Source: Lederbergia sp. NSJ-179
GTDB lineage: Bacteria > Bacillota > Bacilli > Bacillales > Bacillaceae_C
Assembly (NCBI RefSeq): GCF_022867885.1
Contig: NZ_JALIFP010000037.1
Coordinates: forward strand, 1 to 40,261
Direction of reading: 5' to 3'
Length of the DNA: 40,261 nucleotides
Shown here: positions 9,906 to 21,675 of the stretch, one piece after another
Layout: every line of letters starts with the position of its first letter
Numbering within the stretch: position 1 is the first letter of the stretch
Made by a program: the position numbers and the translations under genes
The notes under the pieces: model-generated
What the model saw: only the letters and a program-made list of their open reading frames with translations
Database searches by the model: none
What the model was told of the DNA's origin: nothing

Positions 9906-9935
9906 ATTATCTTTTGTATCATGCCAGTGGGACAA
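9906..9935 (-). promoter_or_regulatory. Candidate rnmV-ksgA promoter
   Basis: Minus strand TTGTCC (9930-9935), an 18 bp spacer and GATAAT (9906-9911), about 80 bp ahead of the rnmV start. Moderately good match to sigma-A. Confidence 0.4.
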
Positions 9936-9989
9936 AAGGTAGTCGTCCTTTTTGAATACGCATTGTTCATAAATTATAACGTTCCTTTT

Positions 9990-10142
9990 AAGAAAAGCGC
10001 AAGCGCCCGTTTAGCGACGTACAAACTTTTTAGGGGCCTGACGAGATAAAGGAAACACGATGAACCCGAAGGGTGAATCGATGTTGACTTACGCAAGCAG
10101 GCACCGAAAGTTTGCTAGTCGCTGGGCGCTGGAGCTAGATCC
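9990..10142 (+). repeat. Dispersed palindromic element, type A
   Basis: A nearly identical second copy of the 118-271 element. It lies in the 455 bp gap between yabE and rnmV together with the short element that follows. The usual spacer aacattagccaaaatttatactttcctatcc follows it. Confidence 0.9.
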
Positions 10143-10176
10143 AACATTAGCCAAAATTTATACTTTCCTATCCTGT

Positions 10177-10219
10177 AAGAAAAGCGCAAGGCGCCCGCCT
10201 ATCGGCTGAAGCTAGATCC
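10177..10219 (+). repeat. Core-less short form of the palindromic element
   Basis: Both element termini are present (aagaaaagcgcaaggcgcc and gctagatcc), but the core is reduced to cgcctatcggctgaa, giving a 43 bp remnant. The rest of the 9851-10305 gap holds no gene that I can support. Confidence 0.7.
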
Positions 10220-10244
10220 TAACACTAGCTTTTATCCGCTCCTA

Positions 10245-10290
10245 TCTTGTAAAAAGAACAAAGAAAGAGCAGAGAATATCATCCTCTGCC
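10245..10290 (-). terminator. yabE terminator
   Basis: Minus strand gcagagg...tctctgc hairpin followed by a T-rich tail (tctttctttgttcttttt), 15 bp after the yabE stop. Confidence 0.7.
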
Positions 10291-10305
10291 CATTCCATTC
10301 ACTAT

Positions 10306-11571
10306 TTAATTCAAGACACGTACTTTTACATTTTTTCTTCCAAAACGATAAGCTTGGTCTTTGCTGGGTACAAATACGTCAATACGATTTCCTTTAATAG
10401 CTCCGCCTGTATCGCCAGCAACCGCATATCCATACCCTTCTACCCATACTTTTGATCCAAGGGGTATGACGTTTGGATCTACAGCAATAACCTTCGAGCC
10501 AGGATTTGCTTTTAAATTGATCCCCGTCGCTGTAACACCTGAGCAACCGTTACAACTAGCTGTATAAGCCGTAGCGCTCATCGTAATTTCGTTACCACCT
10601 TCTGGAGCTGAAGAGGACTCGCCGGAAGAGTTTGAACTTGAGTTTGAGCTTTTGCTTGCTGTTGTTGTTAGCGTCTTCCCACGCGATACTTGGGCAACCA
10701 TCACTTTGGTTCCAACAGCAACCACTTTATCTTGACTATCATTAACCGTTTCTTCAGCAATAAGTTCACGGTCTACTTCTTTTCCATTTTCCTTTGTGAC
10801 TTCATATTCTTTTTTCAGTAGGCCCTCTTTTCCTTCTTGAATGACTTTTTCAGTTCCTTTCATCATGCTGGAGTCCTTTTTCGTGACGAGGGCATAATCA
10901 ATCGGTTCTTCCACTACATCGGTGACCTTTTCAACGCGAATCACTTTGACTGTTGCCTTTGGTTCCACGTCATCTTTCAGATTTGGTTCAACACGATCCA
11001 AATCACCTAGTTTAATATCTTGTTGTTTTAAAAAGTCAGCGACCGTAGTCGAAGTGGACCAAACCTTCTTTTCCTTCTCTCCATCTTGAAGGGTAAGGGG
11101 AAAAGCACGTTCAATATTTAATACTAAACGATCTTTTATCGCATCTTGCAATGAGAAATCAATTTTATCATAATCATTGATTTCAATTTCTTCTTCATCC
11201 AGAAAATCCTTTACAGTTTTAGCCGTTGTCCAGTGTACAGATTCCTCATCATCTATTTTTACAGCAACCTGCAGGGCCTTTTCCCAAACAATATTTAAGT
11301 GATTTTTTACAGCCGTATCAGGAGTATGAGATAGGTAATCTGTATCCTTCACCGGAATCTCCAGCTCGTTTAAGACATCCCCTACTGTGCTTGCATGAGT
11401 TTTCACTGTCATTTGTTCTCCGTCTATCGTAAGGGCCACCGTTTTCTTTGTCCCTTCATAGGTAAGTACACTCAAAGTAGCGGAAAAAACTATGAAACTA
11501 GCAACCATAACGCCTAATTTCTTTCGTGTCATTGATGAAAAAAACGATCTTTTTTCAGGTGTGGTGTTCAT
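10306..11571 (-). CDS. yabE: YabE: DUF348/G5/3D-domain resuscitation-promoting-factor-like cell wall protein
   Basis: 421 residues from the ATG at 11571, behind ggaggag. The frame continues upstream without a signal. An N-terminal membrane anchor (LGVMVASFIVFSATLSVL, about residues 20-37) is followed by three DUF348 repeats (about 45-220, each with a TVxDxL-type segment), a G5 domain (about 225-305), a serine-rich linker, and a C-terminal 3D domain. The 3D domain carries its three aspartates in AVDPNVIPLG, AGDTGG and RIDVFVPS. 3D domains are lytic-transglycosylase-like folds, so muralytic activity at the cell surface is likely. Located between yabD and rnmV as in B. subtilis. Confidence 0.95.
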   Translation of the reverse strand: MNTTPEKRSFFSSMTRKKLGVMVASFIVFSATLSVLTYEGTKKTVALTIDGEQMTVKTHASTVGDVLNELEIPVKDTDYLSHTPDTAVKNHLNIVWEKALQVAVKIDDEESVHWTTAKTVKDFLDEEEIEINDYDKIDFSLQDAIKDRLVLNIERAFPLTLQDGEKEKKVWSTSTTVADFLKQQDIKLGDLDRVEPNLKDDVEPKATVKVIRVEKVTDVVEEPIDYALVTKKDSSMMKGTEKVIQEGKEGLLKKEYEVTKENGKEVDRELIAEETVNDSQDKVVAVGTKVMVAQVSRGKTLTTTASKSSNSSSNSSGESSSAPEGGNEITMSATAYTASCNGCSGVTATGINLKANPGSKVIAVDPNVIPLGSKVWVEGYGYAVAGDTGGAIKGNRIDVFVPSKDQAYRFGRKNVKVRVLN

Positions 11572-11837
11572 CAAAACACTCCTCCTTCTTCTTCGAGAAT
11601 TTACACATAAAGAAATATGATTGTCAACCTCTTTCTCTGCCAAGGGTAAAACCTATTATGCATAGATAGATTTGAAAATGAAAGAGAAAGTTATCGACAA
11701 TTTCCTTTATGGAAGAGGCAAAGTTTGTAGAATAAATGTTTTTTATGCGCCCGATTTACAGATAGACGACGTCCTCATGCCTTCACCGTTCTGGCCCGCG
11801 TCCTGCAGGCCTCTATTGTTTTTAGCATCAAATTTTA
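11572..11837. other. yabE-yabD intergenic region with partial third-family repeat
   Basis: No gene is seen. Around 11775-11815 the minus strand has ggcctgcaggacgcgggcc, similar to the start of the repeats at 6210 and 30034. No convincing sigma-A promoter for yabE was found. An antisense or extracytoplasmic-sigma promoter, as known for B. subtilis yabE, could not be recognised. Confidence 0.4.
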
Positions 11838-12605
11838 TCATTCAATGCCGAATAATTTTTTGGCATTGGCGGTTGTTTGTTGAGCAACTTCTTGTAAACT
11901 TATGCCTTTTAACTCTGCAATTTGCTCTGCCACCAATTTTACATAGGCAGGCTCATTTCTTTTCCCTCTGTAAGGATGAGGGGCCAAATACGGGCAATCC
12001 GTTTCAACCAATAAACGATCCATTGGTACTTGAATGGCTACTTCTTTTGGTTTTTTGGCGTTTTTAAATGTGACAGGCCCACCGAGGGAAATATAAAAAT
12101 TCATATCCAAACATTTTTTCGCAATTTCAGGGCTTCCACTAAAGCAATGCATAATTCCGCCCACTTGCTCTGCTTTTTCTTCTCTTAAAATGGTGACAAC
12201 ATCTTCAGTTGCCTCCCGATTATGAATGATAATCGGTAAGTTCACTTTTTTGGCCAACCTAATTTGCTTGCGAAATACTTCCTTTTGCACTTCTTTTGGT
12301 GATTTGTCCCAATGATAGTCCAAGCCCATTTCCCCAAGGGCTACAACCTTAGGATGTGTGGCAAGTTCTTCAAGCCAAGCAAGATCTTCATCTTGCATAT
12401 CAATCGCATCAACAGGATGCCAACCAACGCTTGCATACGTATTATCATAAAAATCGACAATCTTTAGCGCCTTTTCTATCGTTGGGCGGTCAAATCCCAC
12501 TACAACCATATACTGAACTCCAGCCGTTTTGGCTCGCTCCATCGTTGCTTCCAGATCTTCTCCAAATTGTTCATCGTTTACATGACAATGTGTATCAAAT
12601 AACAT
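11838..12605 (-). CDS. yabD: TatD family metal-dependent DNase (YabD)
   Basis: 255 residues from the ATG at 12605, preceded by aaaggagttttagtc. This equals the B. subtilis YabD length. The amidohydrolase-type TIM barrel shows the metal ligands HCH in LFDTHCHVND (residues 1-10), E in GEMGLDYHW, H in IIHNREA, H in GIMHCFSGS and D in LLVETDCPYLAPHP. TatD enzymes are divalent-metal nucleases acting on single-stranded DNA ends. It lies immediately after metS with a terminator between. Confidence 0.95.
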   Translation of the reverse strand: MLFDTHCHVNDEQFGEDLEATMERAKTAGVQYMVVVGFDRPTIEKALKIVDFYDNTYASVGWHPVDAIDMQDEDLAWLEELATHPKVVALGEMGLDYHWDKSPKEVQKEVFRKQIRLAKKVNLPIIIHNREATEDVVTILREEKAEQVGGIMHCFSGSPEIAKKCLDMNFYISLGGPVTFKNAKKPKEVAIQVPMDRLLVETDCPYLAPHPYRGKRNEPAYVKLVAEQIAELKGISLQEVAQQTTANAKKLFGIE

Positions 12606-12675
12606 GACTAAAACTCCTTTATAGAGTATACTCCAAAATTTCATAACATTTATCTCATGCAATTAACATTTACAT

Positions 12676-12742
12676 TACAAAAAAAGAACATAGGGAGATA
12701 GAGCAAAAAAAGTAGCTTTTCGCCTATAACTCTCTATGTTAT
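12676..12742 (-). terminator. metS terminator
   Basis: A long hairpin on the minus strand (aacatagagag... paired with ...ctccctatgtt, with an inner aaaagctactttt) is followed by ctttttttg, 40 bp beyond the metS stop. Confidence 0.75.
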
Positions 12743-12780
12743 TGTGTTTCGGAAATTTCCCGTTCCAGAAAATATTACAA

Positions 12781-14775
<1,995 letters not shown>

Positions 14776-14893
14776 CTACTTTGTTTCAAGGCTATCCTTT
14801 GCATCTTAACCTTTTCTATCTTCAAAATATACGTGAAAATGGCTTTTTCTGCAACTTTCGAAAATCCACCTCTTTCAATCATCCTATTTCCAT

Positions 14894-14922
14894 TTGACTA
14901 TTCGGAAGATAATTGGTATGAT
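14894..14922 (+). promoter_or_regulatory. abrB promoter
   Basis: TTGACT (14894-14899), a 17 bp spacer and TATGAT (14917-14922), about 80 bp upstream of abrB. The AT-rich leader could hold Spo0A or AbrB sites, but no clear 0A box (TGTCGAA) was seen. Confidence 0.8.
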
Positions 14923-15005
14923 AAAAGTAACGTTTTTTACCTGTTGTTAAGTATAAAAGTCCTGATTTTAGTAAATTCATCTATAGCCTTTCAGGGGGAA
15001 TGAAA

Positions 15006-15284
15006 ATGAAATATACAGGTATTGTCAGAAAAGTGGATGAGCTTGGGCGTATCGTCATCCCAATTGAACTCCGCCGTAATTTAGATATTGATGTTAGAGA
15101 CTCACTCGAAATCTATGTTGATCATGACCGTATTATCCTGAAAAAGTATAAACCAAGTATGTCCTGTGAAATAACAGGCACGGTTTCAGATGAAAATAAA
15201 ACCTTTGCAGGTGGAAAACTCGTTCTTAGCCCTGAAGGAGCAAAATTACTGATAGAGGAACTCGAAAATGCTTTCAAGAAATAA
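15006..15284 (+). CDS. abrB: Transition-state regulator AbrB
   Basis: 92 residues from the ATG at 15006. The ribosome binding site aggggg sits 7 bases ahead of this codon and only 1-2 bases ahead of an alternative ATG at 15000. The N-terminal swapped-hairpin DNA-binding domain is KYTGIVRKVDELGRIVIPIELRR (SpoVT-AbrB fold), followed by the C-terminal multimerisation domain. AbrB represses stationary-phase genes during growth, including spoVG, also in this window. It is one of the few plus-strand genes here and divergent from metS, as in B. subtilis. Confidence 0.97.
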   Translation: MKYTGIVRKVDELGRIVIPIELRRNLDIDVRDSLEIYVDHDRIILKKYKPSMSCEITGTVSDENKTFAGGKLVLSPEGAKLLIEELENAFKK

Positions 15285-15302
15285 CTTAATCCTAGATAGA
15301 TA

Positions 15303-15336
15303 ACGACACCACCAAAATAGGCGGTGTCGTTTTTTT
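15303..15336 (+). terminator. abrB terminator
   Basis: Stem cgacaccacc / ggcggtgtcg with loop aaaata, followed by ttttttt, 20 bp after the abrB stop. Confidence 0.9.
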
Positions 15337-15378
15337 ATGGAGAAAAAATGGTTCGTCTTTACCTACGTAAGTCCTGTA

Positions 15379-15852
15379 TCACTCTTCCCCAAACACTTCT
15401 GTCCATTCCTTACGATGTGAAAGCATATTTCTCGCAAGTTGCTTCGCACCTTCTAGACTATGGCTTGCTGCCCAGCCACATTGGACTTCATTGCATGCTG
15501 GTACTTCTGTAGCTTCTAATACATCTTTTAGAGTGTTTTCAACAAGCTGTAAAACCTCTTCATATTGATCATGATTCACCAGTGATAAATAAAATCCCGT
15601 TTGGCAACCCATTGGACTAACATCCACGATTTGATCAGAATGATTGCGGCTAAATTCTGCCATCATATGTTCTAACGAATGAAGTGCTGGCATTTCCATA
15701 TGCTCCTTATTAGGCTGACAAAAGCGGAGATCATATTTATGAATTACGTCCCCATTCGCTCCTTCAACGATTCCTGCCAATCGGATATAAGGTGCCTTCA
15801 CTTTTGTATGATCCAAATTAAAACTTTCGACATTCATTTTCTTCTCACTCAT
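15379..15852 (-). CDS. luxS: S-ribosylhomocysteine lyase LuxS
   Basis: 157 residues, full family length. It cleaves S-ribosylhomocysteine to homocysteine and DPD, the autoinducer-2 precursor, within the activated methyl cycle. Metal ligands are visible as HSLEH (residues 58-62) and the cysteine in [10 protein letters not shown]. The catalytic cysteine lies in MGCQTGF. It sits 16 bp downstream of rsmI on the same strand and faces abrB. In B. subtilis luxS is elsewhere, so this is a lineage-specific placement. It may be cotranscribed with rsmI, or have its own promoter inside rsmI. Confidence 0.97.
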   Translation of the reverse strand: MSEKKMNVESFNLDHTKVKAPYIRLAGIVEGANGDVIHKYDLRFCQPNKEHMEMPALHSLEHMMAEFSRNHSDQIVDVSPMGCQTGFYLSLVNHDQYEEVLQLVENTLKDVLEATEVPACNEVQCGWAASHSLEGAKQLARNMLSHRKEWTEVFGEE

Positions 15853-15867
15853 CTTTTTTCCTCTCCC

Positions 15868-16764
15868 TTACTTTGATTCCTCAATATGATAAGCTTGGTA
15901 TACTTCTCGCTTAGCCATTTGGCGATCCTTGGCCGTTTGCTTAATCGCTTCTTTTGAGGATAAGCCTTTTTCGTCTATATAATATTGTACATGACTTTTC
16001 ATATCGATTGTACCCCACCAAGACTCTTCCATCTCTTCTGGCTGTTCCAGACCTGGTTCTAAAATCAAACAAAATTCCCCACGAATTTCCCCTTGTTCCG
16101 CCCAATCAATTGCTTCATCCAATGTCCCCCTTAAGAATTCCTCGAATTTTTTCGTTAACTCTCGACATAAAACAAGATGACGATTTCCAAAGGATTCTTT
16201 CATATATTTCAATGTTTCTTTTAATCGATGGGGCGCTTCATAAAAAATAATCGCCCCAGTTTGTTTTTCCAACCGTTCCAATTCTGCCTTTTTTTCCCTT
16301 TTCCCCCTTGGCAAAAACCCATAGAAATAAAAAGGCTGAGGTTTGATTCCTGAAGCAATGAGAGCAGTAATTGCTGCATTCGCACCAGGCAACGGAACAA
16401 CAGATATATGAGCCTCTACAGCTTGATACACGAGCTCATATCCGGGGTCAGAGATACAAGGGGTGCCTGCATCACTTACTAAAGCGATATTTTGCCCAGC
16501 TTCCAGCTTCTTCAATAATTCTTTTCCACTTGCTTCCTTATTATGTTCATGATAGCTAACCAATCCAGTAGATATATCATAATAATGGCATAATTTTTTC
16601 GTATTACGTGTATCTTCAGCCGCGATCACATCCACTTCTTTTAAAATTCGAACGGCTCGAAAAGTCATATCTTCTAAATTTCCAATTGGTGTGGGGACTA
16701 AATACAAAGTTCCCTTATTTGTTCCTTTTGAAAAACTCTTCTGAGCTTGCACTCCCTTCACCAT
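15868..16764 (-). CDS. rsmI: 16S rRNA 2'-O-ribose C1402 methyltransferase RsmI
   Basis: 298 residues. A tetrapyrrole-methylase-type fold with the RsmI signature [22 protein letters not shown] near residues 20-41, [11 protein letters not shown] near 49-59 and [14 protein letters not shown] near 95-108. It methylates C1402 in the decoding centre. The first 49 bases overlap the end of yazA. The exact start is uncertain: ATG at 16764, or nearby GTG codons at 16761 and 16752, none with an ideal ribosome binding site. Confidence 0.95.
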   Translation of the reverse strand: MVKGVQAQKSFSKGTNKGTLYLVPTPIGNLEDMTFRAVRILKEVDVIAAEDTRNTKKLCHYYDISTGLVSYHEHNKEASGKELLKKLEAGQNIALVSDAGTPCISDPGYELVYQAVEAHISVVPLPGANAAITALIASGIKPQPFYFYGFLPRGKREKKAELERLEKQTGAIIFYEAPHRLKETLKYMKESFGNRHLVLCRELTKKFEEFLRGTLDEAIDWAEQGEIRGEFCLILEPGLEQPEEMEESWWGTIDMKSHVQYYIDEKGLSSKEAIKQTAKDRQMAKREVYQAYHIEESK

Positions 16765-17020
16765 CCATTTCCGTTAAAAACTCTTCCTTTTCCTGGCGTG
16801 TTAGCTGCTTAAAAGCATATTCTGCACGCATGGCTGCGCTTTTTTGACCATATTTGGCGGTATAAATCATTTTAACAGGCCTTCTCGCTCTTGTGTATTT
16901 CGCACCTTTCCCACTATTATGTTGCTCGAGCCTTCGTTCAATATCAATCGTATATCCACCGTAATAGGAACCATCTCGACATTCCAATACATAAAAGTAG
17001 TGATTATTTTCCACTTCCAT
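16715..17020 (-). CDS. yazA: GIY-YIG nuclease superfamily protein YazA
   Basis: 101 residues. A small stand-alone GIY-YIG domain: [37 protein letters not shown] contains the paired tyrosines, the arginine and the HN of the family. The catalytic-type glutamate lies in [16 protein letters not shown]. Function in bacteria is not established. Members resemble the SLX1/UvrC nuclease domain. It overlaps trmN6-like by 17 bp and rsmI by 50 bp, so translation of the three genes is probably coupled. Confidence 0.93.
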   Translation of the reverse strand: MEVENNHYFYVLECRDGSYYGGYTIDIERRLEQHNSGKGAKYTRARRPVKMIYTAKYGQKSAAMRAEYAFKQLTRQEKEEFLTEMDGEGSASSEEFFKRNK

Positions 17021-17750
17021 ATAACAAATCTCTCACTTCTTCGGTATATTCATTTTGGTGATCATAGACAAAAAGCGGGGGCAGAACTTTGAGTCCAGGA
17101 CGGCTATCTTTGATCCCTTCCACTAAGATGGTGTTCGCTTCTTTTCCTTCTTTAGGGTAAACAAATCGCAGTCTTTTGGGTTCAAGGCGATAGCTTCTCA
17201 TATAAGTAATTAAATCCATTAATCTTTCCGGACGATGAACAAAGGAAGCTTTTCCACCTTGTTTAAGGAGCTGGCTACTACATTTTACGACATCCTCTAA
17301 AGTACAATAAATTTCATGGCGTGCAATGGCTAAATGTTCGTTTTGATTTCGTATTTCTGGTGATTGTGATGGAAAATAAGGAGGATTACAAGTAACTAGG
17401 TCAAATTGGTTAAAACCTAAGAACGTAGGCATCGCCTTTAAATCACCATGTATCATGTGAATTTTGGAATCCAATTGATTATAGGAAATACTTCTTTTTG
17501 CCATATCATATAAACGTTCTTGAATCTCAACGCCCGTAATTGCCGCTTTTGTCCGGTTGCTGAGTAATAGAGGAACCACCCCGTTTCCACTACACAGGTC
17601 GATAATTTTCCCCTTTTGAATCGGCAAATAAGTAAAGCGAGAAAGTAAAACTGCATCAAGTGAAAAGGCAAACACAGAAGGACTTTGAATAATTCGTAAA
17701 TCCTCTGCCAGTAAATAATCTAAGCGTTCATCTTGTAATAATTCAACCAT
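17004..17750 (-). CDS. trmN6: TrmN6-like tRNA1(Val) adenine-N6 methyltransferase (YabB)
   Basis: 248 residues. A class I SAM-dependent methyltransferase with the SAM-binding [15 protein letters not shown] near residues 49-63 and the N6-adenine signature VTCNPPYF (NPPY) near 120-127. The YabB/TrmN6 (YfiC) family modifies A37 of a valine tRNA in Gammaproteobacteria. The substrate in Bacillaceae is inferred from family membership only. First of the overlapping trio trmN6-like, yazA, rsmI. Confidence 0.9.
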   Translation of the reverse strand: MVELLQDERLDYLLAEDLRIIQSPSVFAFSLDAVLLSRFTYLPIQKGKIIDLCSGNGVVPLLLSNRTKAAITGVEIQERLYDMAKRSISYNQLDSKIHMIHGDLKAMPTFLGFNQFDLVTCNPPYFPSQSPEIRNQNEHLAIARHEIYCTLEDVVKCSSQLLKQGGKASFVHRPERLMDLITYMRSYRLEPKRLRFVYPKEGKEANTILVEGIKDSRPGLKVLPPLFVYDHQNEYTEEVRDLLYGSGK

Positions 17751-17799
17751 TGTTGTTTTCCCCTACTTCCTAATAAGCTTACTAGCTTATCCCCCTTAT

Positions 17800-17835
17800 C
17801 AAAGAGCCCTCCCCATAAAGGAGAGGGCTTGGACA
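17800..17835 (-). terminator. yabA terminator
   Basis: Minus strand agccctctcc-ttta-tggggagggct hairpin with a short tail (ctttgat), 15 bp after the yabA stop. The T-run is weak. Confidence 0.55.
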
Positions 17836-17848
17836 TGTATGTGGCCTA

Positions 17849-18214
17849 TTATTTTTTATTTAGGAAAGATAAGCAAAATAAACAATCTTCATCCCGACGG
17901 GGACTACCGAAGTGAATATTGCAAATATGGAAGCCTTCTTGATAGATTCTGGCGAGGTTATCATATCCTTCACCGATTTCAGATATTTTATCATAGACCG
18001 TTTTTCCCGGATTATCCTCACGTTCTCTAGGGCTAGAAGATTTTGGGGGCTCCCCTTCCATAGCTTTTCGCAAATGATCATTCTCTATTTTTAAGGCATG
18101 GTTTTCTTCAATTAAATGGGCTAAATATTGTTTAAGTTCCCCTAATTGTTGGTATAACTCCCCAATCTGCATTTCCATGCTACTGACAGAGTCAAATAAC
18201 TCCTTTTTATCCAT
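17849..18214 (-). CDS. yabA: Replication initiation control protein YabA
   Basis: 121 residues from the ATG at 18214 (ggggtg nine bases upstream). The upstream part of the frame overlaps ricT and is excluded. The N-terminal segment, [20 protein letters not shown] to about residue 60, is a coiled coil used for tetramerisation. The C-terminal [19 protein letters not shown] carries the zinc ligands. YabA binds DnaA and DnaN and prevents over-initiation of replication in B. subtilis. It overlaps neither neighbour and follows ricT directly. Confidence 0.95.
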   Translation of the reverse strand: MDKKELFDSVSSMEMQIGELYQQLGELKQYLAHLIEENHALKIENDHLRKAMEGEPPKSSSPREREDNPGKTVYDKISEIGEGYDNLARIYQEGFHICNIHFGSPRRDEDCLFCLSFLNKK

Positions 18215-18230
18215 ACACTTTTTCACCCCA

Positions 18231-19055
18231 TTATTCCGTGGCCGGGATAGATGATGAGCCCTTCTTAATTTCTTCCAAAGAATACTCCAATTTTCGTTCC
18301 TGTCCAAACAAATCTATTTGAATTAAACGTTCTAAAATATTTAATCCTGTTACTTTGCCAGGCCCATCTGGAGTTTTGATGGTTTCACCGATATCAGGCA
18401 ATTCAGCTTTTGCAACTTCATATTCATCATTTTCATATTTTAGACAACACATCAATCTTCCGCAAAGTCCAGATATTTTCGATGGATTTAAAGAAAGATT
18501 TTGATCTTTGGCCATTTTTATGGAGACTGGCTCAAAATCCCCTAAAAAAGTCGAACAACAAAGCATACGGCCACATGGACCAATTCCACCTAACATTTTC
18601 GCTTCATCTCTGACCCCAATTTGTCTGAGTTCTATTCTCGTTTTAAAAATAGCAGCCAAATCTTTTACCAAATCGCGGAAATCAATTCTACCGTCTGCCG
18701 TAAAATAAAAGATTACTTTATTGCGGTCAAACGTAAATTCAACATCCACCAACTTCATGGCTAAACGATGTTCCGCAATTTTCTCATTGCAAATATGATG
18801 GGCCGTTTCAGCTTCCAGCCTATTTTCTTCCACACTCATCTGATCTTTTTGATCAGCAAGTCGAATCACCTTTTTTAAAGGCAAGACAACATCATGTTCA
18901 CTTACTTGTCTTTGGTCTGTTACAACTTTACCATATTCGACTCCTCGAGTTGTCTCGACAATTACATAGTCATTCTTGGCAATCGATAACTCTCCTGGAT
19001 CGAAATAATATATTTTACCGGCCTTTTTAAACCGGACACCAATCACATTATACAA
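18231..19055 (-). CDS. ricT: RicT (YaaT), PSP1-domain component of the Ric complex
   Basis: 274 residues, starting at a TTG behind ggaggg. The protein begins [20 protein letters not shown], the same N terminus as B. subtilis YaaT. The PSP1 C-terminal domain carries the conserved cysteine pairs [15 protein letters not shown] and [13 protein letters not shown] (about residues 160-215), ligands of the iron-sulfur clusters found in the RicAFT complex. That complex accelerates Spo0A phosphorylation and RNase Y-dependent mRNA processing. It overlaps the holB end by 8 bp, so the two are translationally coupled. Confidence 0.96.
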   Translation of the reverse strand: MYNVIGVRFKKAGKIYYFDPGELSIAKNDYVIVETTRGVEYGKVVTDQRQVSEHDVVLPLKKVIRLADQKDQMSVEENRLEAETAHHICNEKIAEHRLAMKLVDVEFTFDRNKVIFYFTADGRIDFRDLVKDLAAIFKTRIELRQIGVRDEAKMLGGIGPCGRMLCCSTFLGDFEPVSIKMAKDQNLSLNPSKISGLCGRLMCCLKYENDEYEVAKAELPDIGETIKTPDGPGKVTGLNILERLIQIDLFGQERKLEYSLEEIKKGSSSIPATE

Positions 19056-20049
19056 AAGAAGCTCCCTCCTGCAATTTTAACATCAACTGTTCCATTAACA
19101 GTTGAGGATTAATGTTTGCATGTAGCATTTGTTTGGCTTCCAATATTGCCGTCATTTGTTCTGACAGTCTCCCTGCAGAAATTCGGAAAGCATCTGCTTC
19201 AAACTTCTTCCGTTGGTCAGGATAAATGAGTTGCTCTTCTTTCCCCAATTGTATATAAAGTATATCCTTATAGATAAATAATAATAGATCCAGCCCTATT
19301 TCCATTTGCGCTCTTTCTTTAAAATGACCGTTCCATTCACTTTGTAATGCAGTCATCGCATACAATGGACTTTGCTTTAGGACTTCATATAATTTTAACA
19401 CTATATTTCGTGCTCGTGCAAACCAATCATCCTGTTCTAAATGAAGCGCTTCCTGTATTTGATTGGTCACCGCCGATAATAATGGTGCTTTTGTTGGATG
19501 AATCCCCATCTCTATTAGCTTTTCGGTCATCACTTTAGTGGGAAGAGATTTAAATGAAACTATTTGGCAACGAGAAATAATCGTCGGCAAAATACGCTGT
19601 GGCTGTTCTGTTAAGAGAATCGCCGTTGTTTGTAAGTGGGGCTCTTCTAAAAATTTCAATAAACTATTAGCTGCAGAAATCGTCATTTTTTCCGCATCCA
19701 CGATGATATAAAACTTCTTTTTTGATTCTAATCCGGTTTTATTAAATTCCGCTCGCAATGAACGAATTTGATCGATCTTGATCGATAGACCTTCCGGTTC
19801 AACGATATGAACATCGGGATGATTCCCATTCTTAATTCTTTTACAATTCGAGCACTGTTCACACGGAACCCCATGGTTTTGAATGTCAGAACAGAAAAGG
19901 CTTTGAGCGACCAACATACTTGCTGCCCGCTTACCTGTTCCATGTTCCCCCTCAAATAAATAAGCATGGGCGACACGATTTTTCTGGATACTGCTTGTTA
20001 ATACCTTTGCAGCCAAAGGCTGTGCTTGTTCAAATTCTGGCCAGTTCAT
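19048..20049 (-). CDS. holB: DNA polymerase III delta' subunit
   Basis: 333 residues from the ATG at 20049 (a GTG three codons earlier is open but has no better ribosome site). Clamp-loader AAA+ fold: HAYLFEGEHGTGKR near 27-40, zinc-binding cysteines VPCEQCSNCKR near 61-71, the DAEKM sensor region, and the SRC motif ISRCQIV near 155. It loads the beta clamp together with tau/gamma (DnaX, also in this window) and delta. In B. subtilis yaaR lies between yaaQ and holB. Here that place holds two repeat elements. Confidence 0.96.
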   Translation of the reverse strand: MNWPEFEQAQPLAAKVLTSSIQKNRVAHAYLFEGEHGTGKRAASMLVAQSLFCSDIQNHGVPCEQCSNCKRIKNGNHPDVHIVEPEGLSIKIDQIRSLRAEFNKTGLESKKKFYIIVDAEKMTISAANSLLKFLEEPHLQTTAILLTEQPQRILPTIISRCQIVSFKSLPTKVMTEKLIEMGIHPTKAPLLSAVTNQIQEALHLEQDDWFARARNIVLKLYEVLKQSPLYAMTALQSEWNGHFKERAQMEIGLDLLLFIYKDILYIQLGKEEQLIYPDQRKKFEADAFRISAGRLSEQMTAILEAKQMLHANINPQLLMEQLMLKLQEGASFV

Positions 20050-20200
20050 TTCAACCACTCACTTGCATAAAATGATCGTTCATTATTTATTTTTCAAAGT
20101 ATATTCACGATGACCTTCCTTGTCCACTAAAAGAAAAGTCAGGAACGGCGTTACGATTGTCGTCACAACTTAGCCGTTCATCCGCTCTCGGGGCTTTTGC

Positions 20201-20360
20201 CTTTCTTTGTCCAGCTACAGCGCCCAGCGACTAGCAAACTTTCGGTTTCTTCCTACGATAAGGAAACATCGGTTCGTCCTTCGTCCTCACCGTGTTTCCT
20301 TTATCTCGTCAGAACCCTAAAAAGTTTGTACGTCGCTAAACAGGCGCTTTTGCTTTTCTT
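20201..20360 (-). repeat. Diverged type A palindromic element, inverted orientation
   Basis: Read on the minus strand it starts gcgcctgtttagcgacgtac and ends gctagtcgctgggcgctg, like the other type A copies. Its inner arm differs: GATAAAGGAAACACGGT now pairs with ACCGATGTTTCCTTATCG. The changes keep pairing. No gene lies in the 20050-20484 gap. Confidence 0.85.
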
Positions 20361-20484
20361 TGTCCAGCTCCGGGCGGTAGGGGCTCGAGGTCAAATAACC
20401 CTGAACCGATGAAGGGAAAATTCGCCCTTCTTCGGTTCAGGAACATTTGCTTGTCGCCCCTAAACAACCGCCCTCCGCTTTTCT

Positions 20485-20486
<2 letters not shown>
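20361..20486 (-). repeat. Type B palindromic element, inverted, abutting the darA stop
   Basis: Minus strand GGGCGG...AGGGGC pairs with GCCCCT...CCGCCC. The conserved loop gacaagcaaatgttc and its partner gttatttgacctcgag are present. The inner stem CTGAACCGAAGAAGGG pairs with CCCTTCATCGGTTCAG. The element edge overlaps the TAA of darA. Confidence 0.85.
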
Positions 20487-20832
<346 letters not shown>

Positions 20833-20919
20833 TCATTATTATACTGATATTTTCCTATCCTTATTATATCACTATCATCTTAGGTTATAAAAATATTTTA
20901 AAGAATAATTTGAAAATAG

Positions 20920-21555
20920 TTACTCATTCCGATCAATACGTTTATTTATGATCTCCATTGTATTGGAGAACACTCGATTTATCGGTAGAGACGCATCTAT
21001 TTCCATTATTCTATCGGGGAATCTTTCTACTAGTTGTTTATATCCTTGCCTGACCTTTCGATGAAAATCCAATTGTTCTAAATCAAGACGGTTCACTTCC
21101 CGCTTTTGATTGGTTTCAATTCTTTTCAAACCTTGCTCAGGTTCTATATCGAAATAGATGGTTTGATCTGGCATTACTTCCTGAATGGCAAACTGATTAA
21201 TGGAAAATACTTCTTCCAATCCTAAACCTCTTGCATACCCTTGATAAGCAAGGGAGCTATCAATAAATCGATCGCATAACACGATCGCTCCACGGCGAAT
21301 CCCTGGAATGACTTTCTCTACTAAATGTTGTCTCCTTGCTGCTGCATATAATAAAGCCTCTGTTCTGGCGTCCATTGTCAGATTTTCTGGATTCAAAATA
21401 ATACGGCGAATCTGTTCAGAGATCGGAATCCCGCCAGGTTCTCTCGTCAAAATAACATCCATTCCCCTTGATTCTAATTCCTGTGCTACTTTTTTGATGA
21501 TCGTTGTTTTGCCAGCCCCTTCAGGACCCTCTATTGTGATAAATACCCCTTGCAT
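20920..21555 (-). CDS. tmk: Thymidylate kinase
   Basis: 211 residues from the ATG at 21555, with ggagg five bases upstream. The P-loop is [18 protein letters not shown] near residues 5-20. The DR motif [14 protein letters not shown] lies near 90-103 with TREPGG near 40. The enzyme phosphorylates dTMP to dTDP for DNA synthesis. It precedes darA and holB as in B. subtilis. Upstream lies a 21 bp tandem repeat. Confidence 0.97.
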   Translation of the reverse strand: MQGVFITIEGPEGAGKTTIIKKVAQELESRGMDVILTREPGGIPISEQIRRIILNPENLTMDARTEALLYAAARRQHLVEKVIPGIRRGAIVLCDRFIDSSLAYQGYARGLGLEEVFSINQFAIQEVMPDQTIYFDIEPEQGLKRIETNQKREVNRLDLEQLDFHRKVRQGYKQLVERFPDRIMEIDASLPINRVFSNTMEIINKRIDRNE

Positions 21556-21675
21556 AGTAACCTCCAAAAAGCTGTTTTCTACAGTCAGTATACCATTGTC
21601 TGCTCCTTTTTTACATTTTCACCTGATGACGGTTTTTAAAATCGTAAAATGGGGAGCTCTTCTATTCCACGTTGG

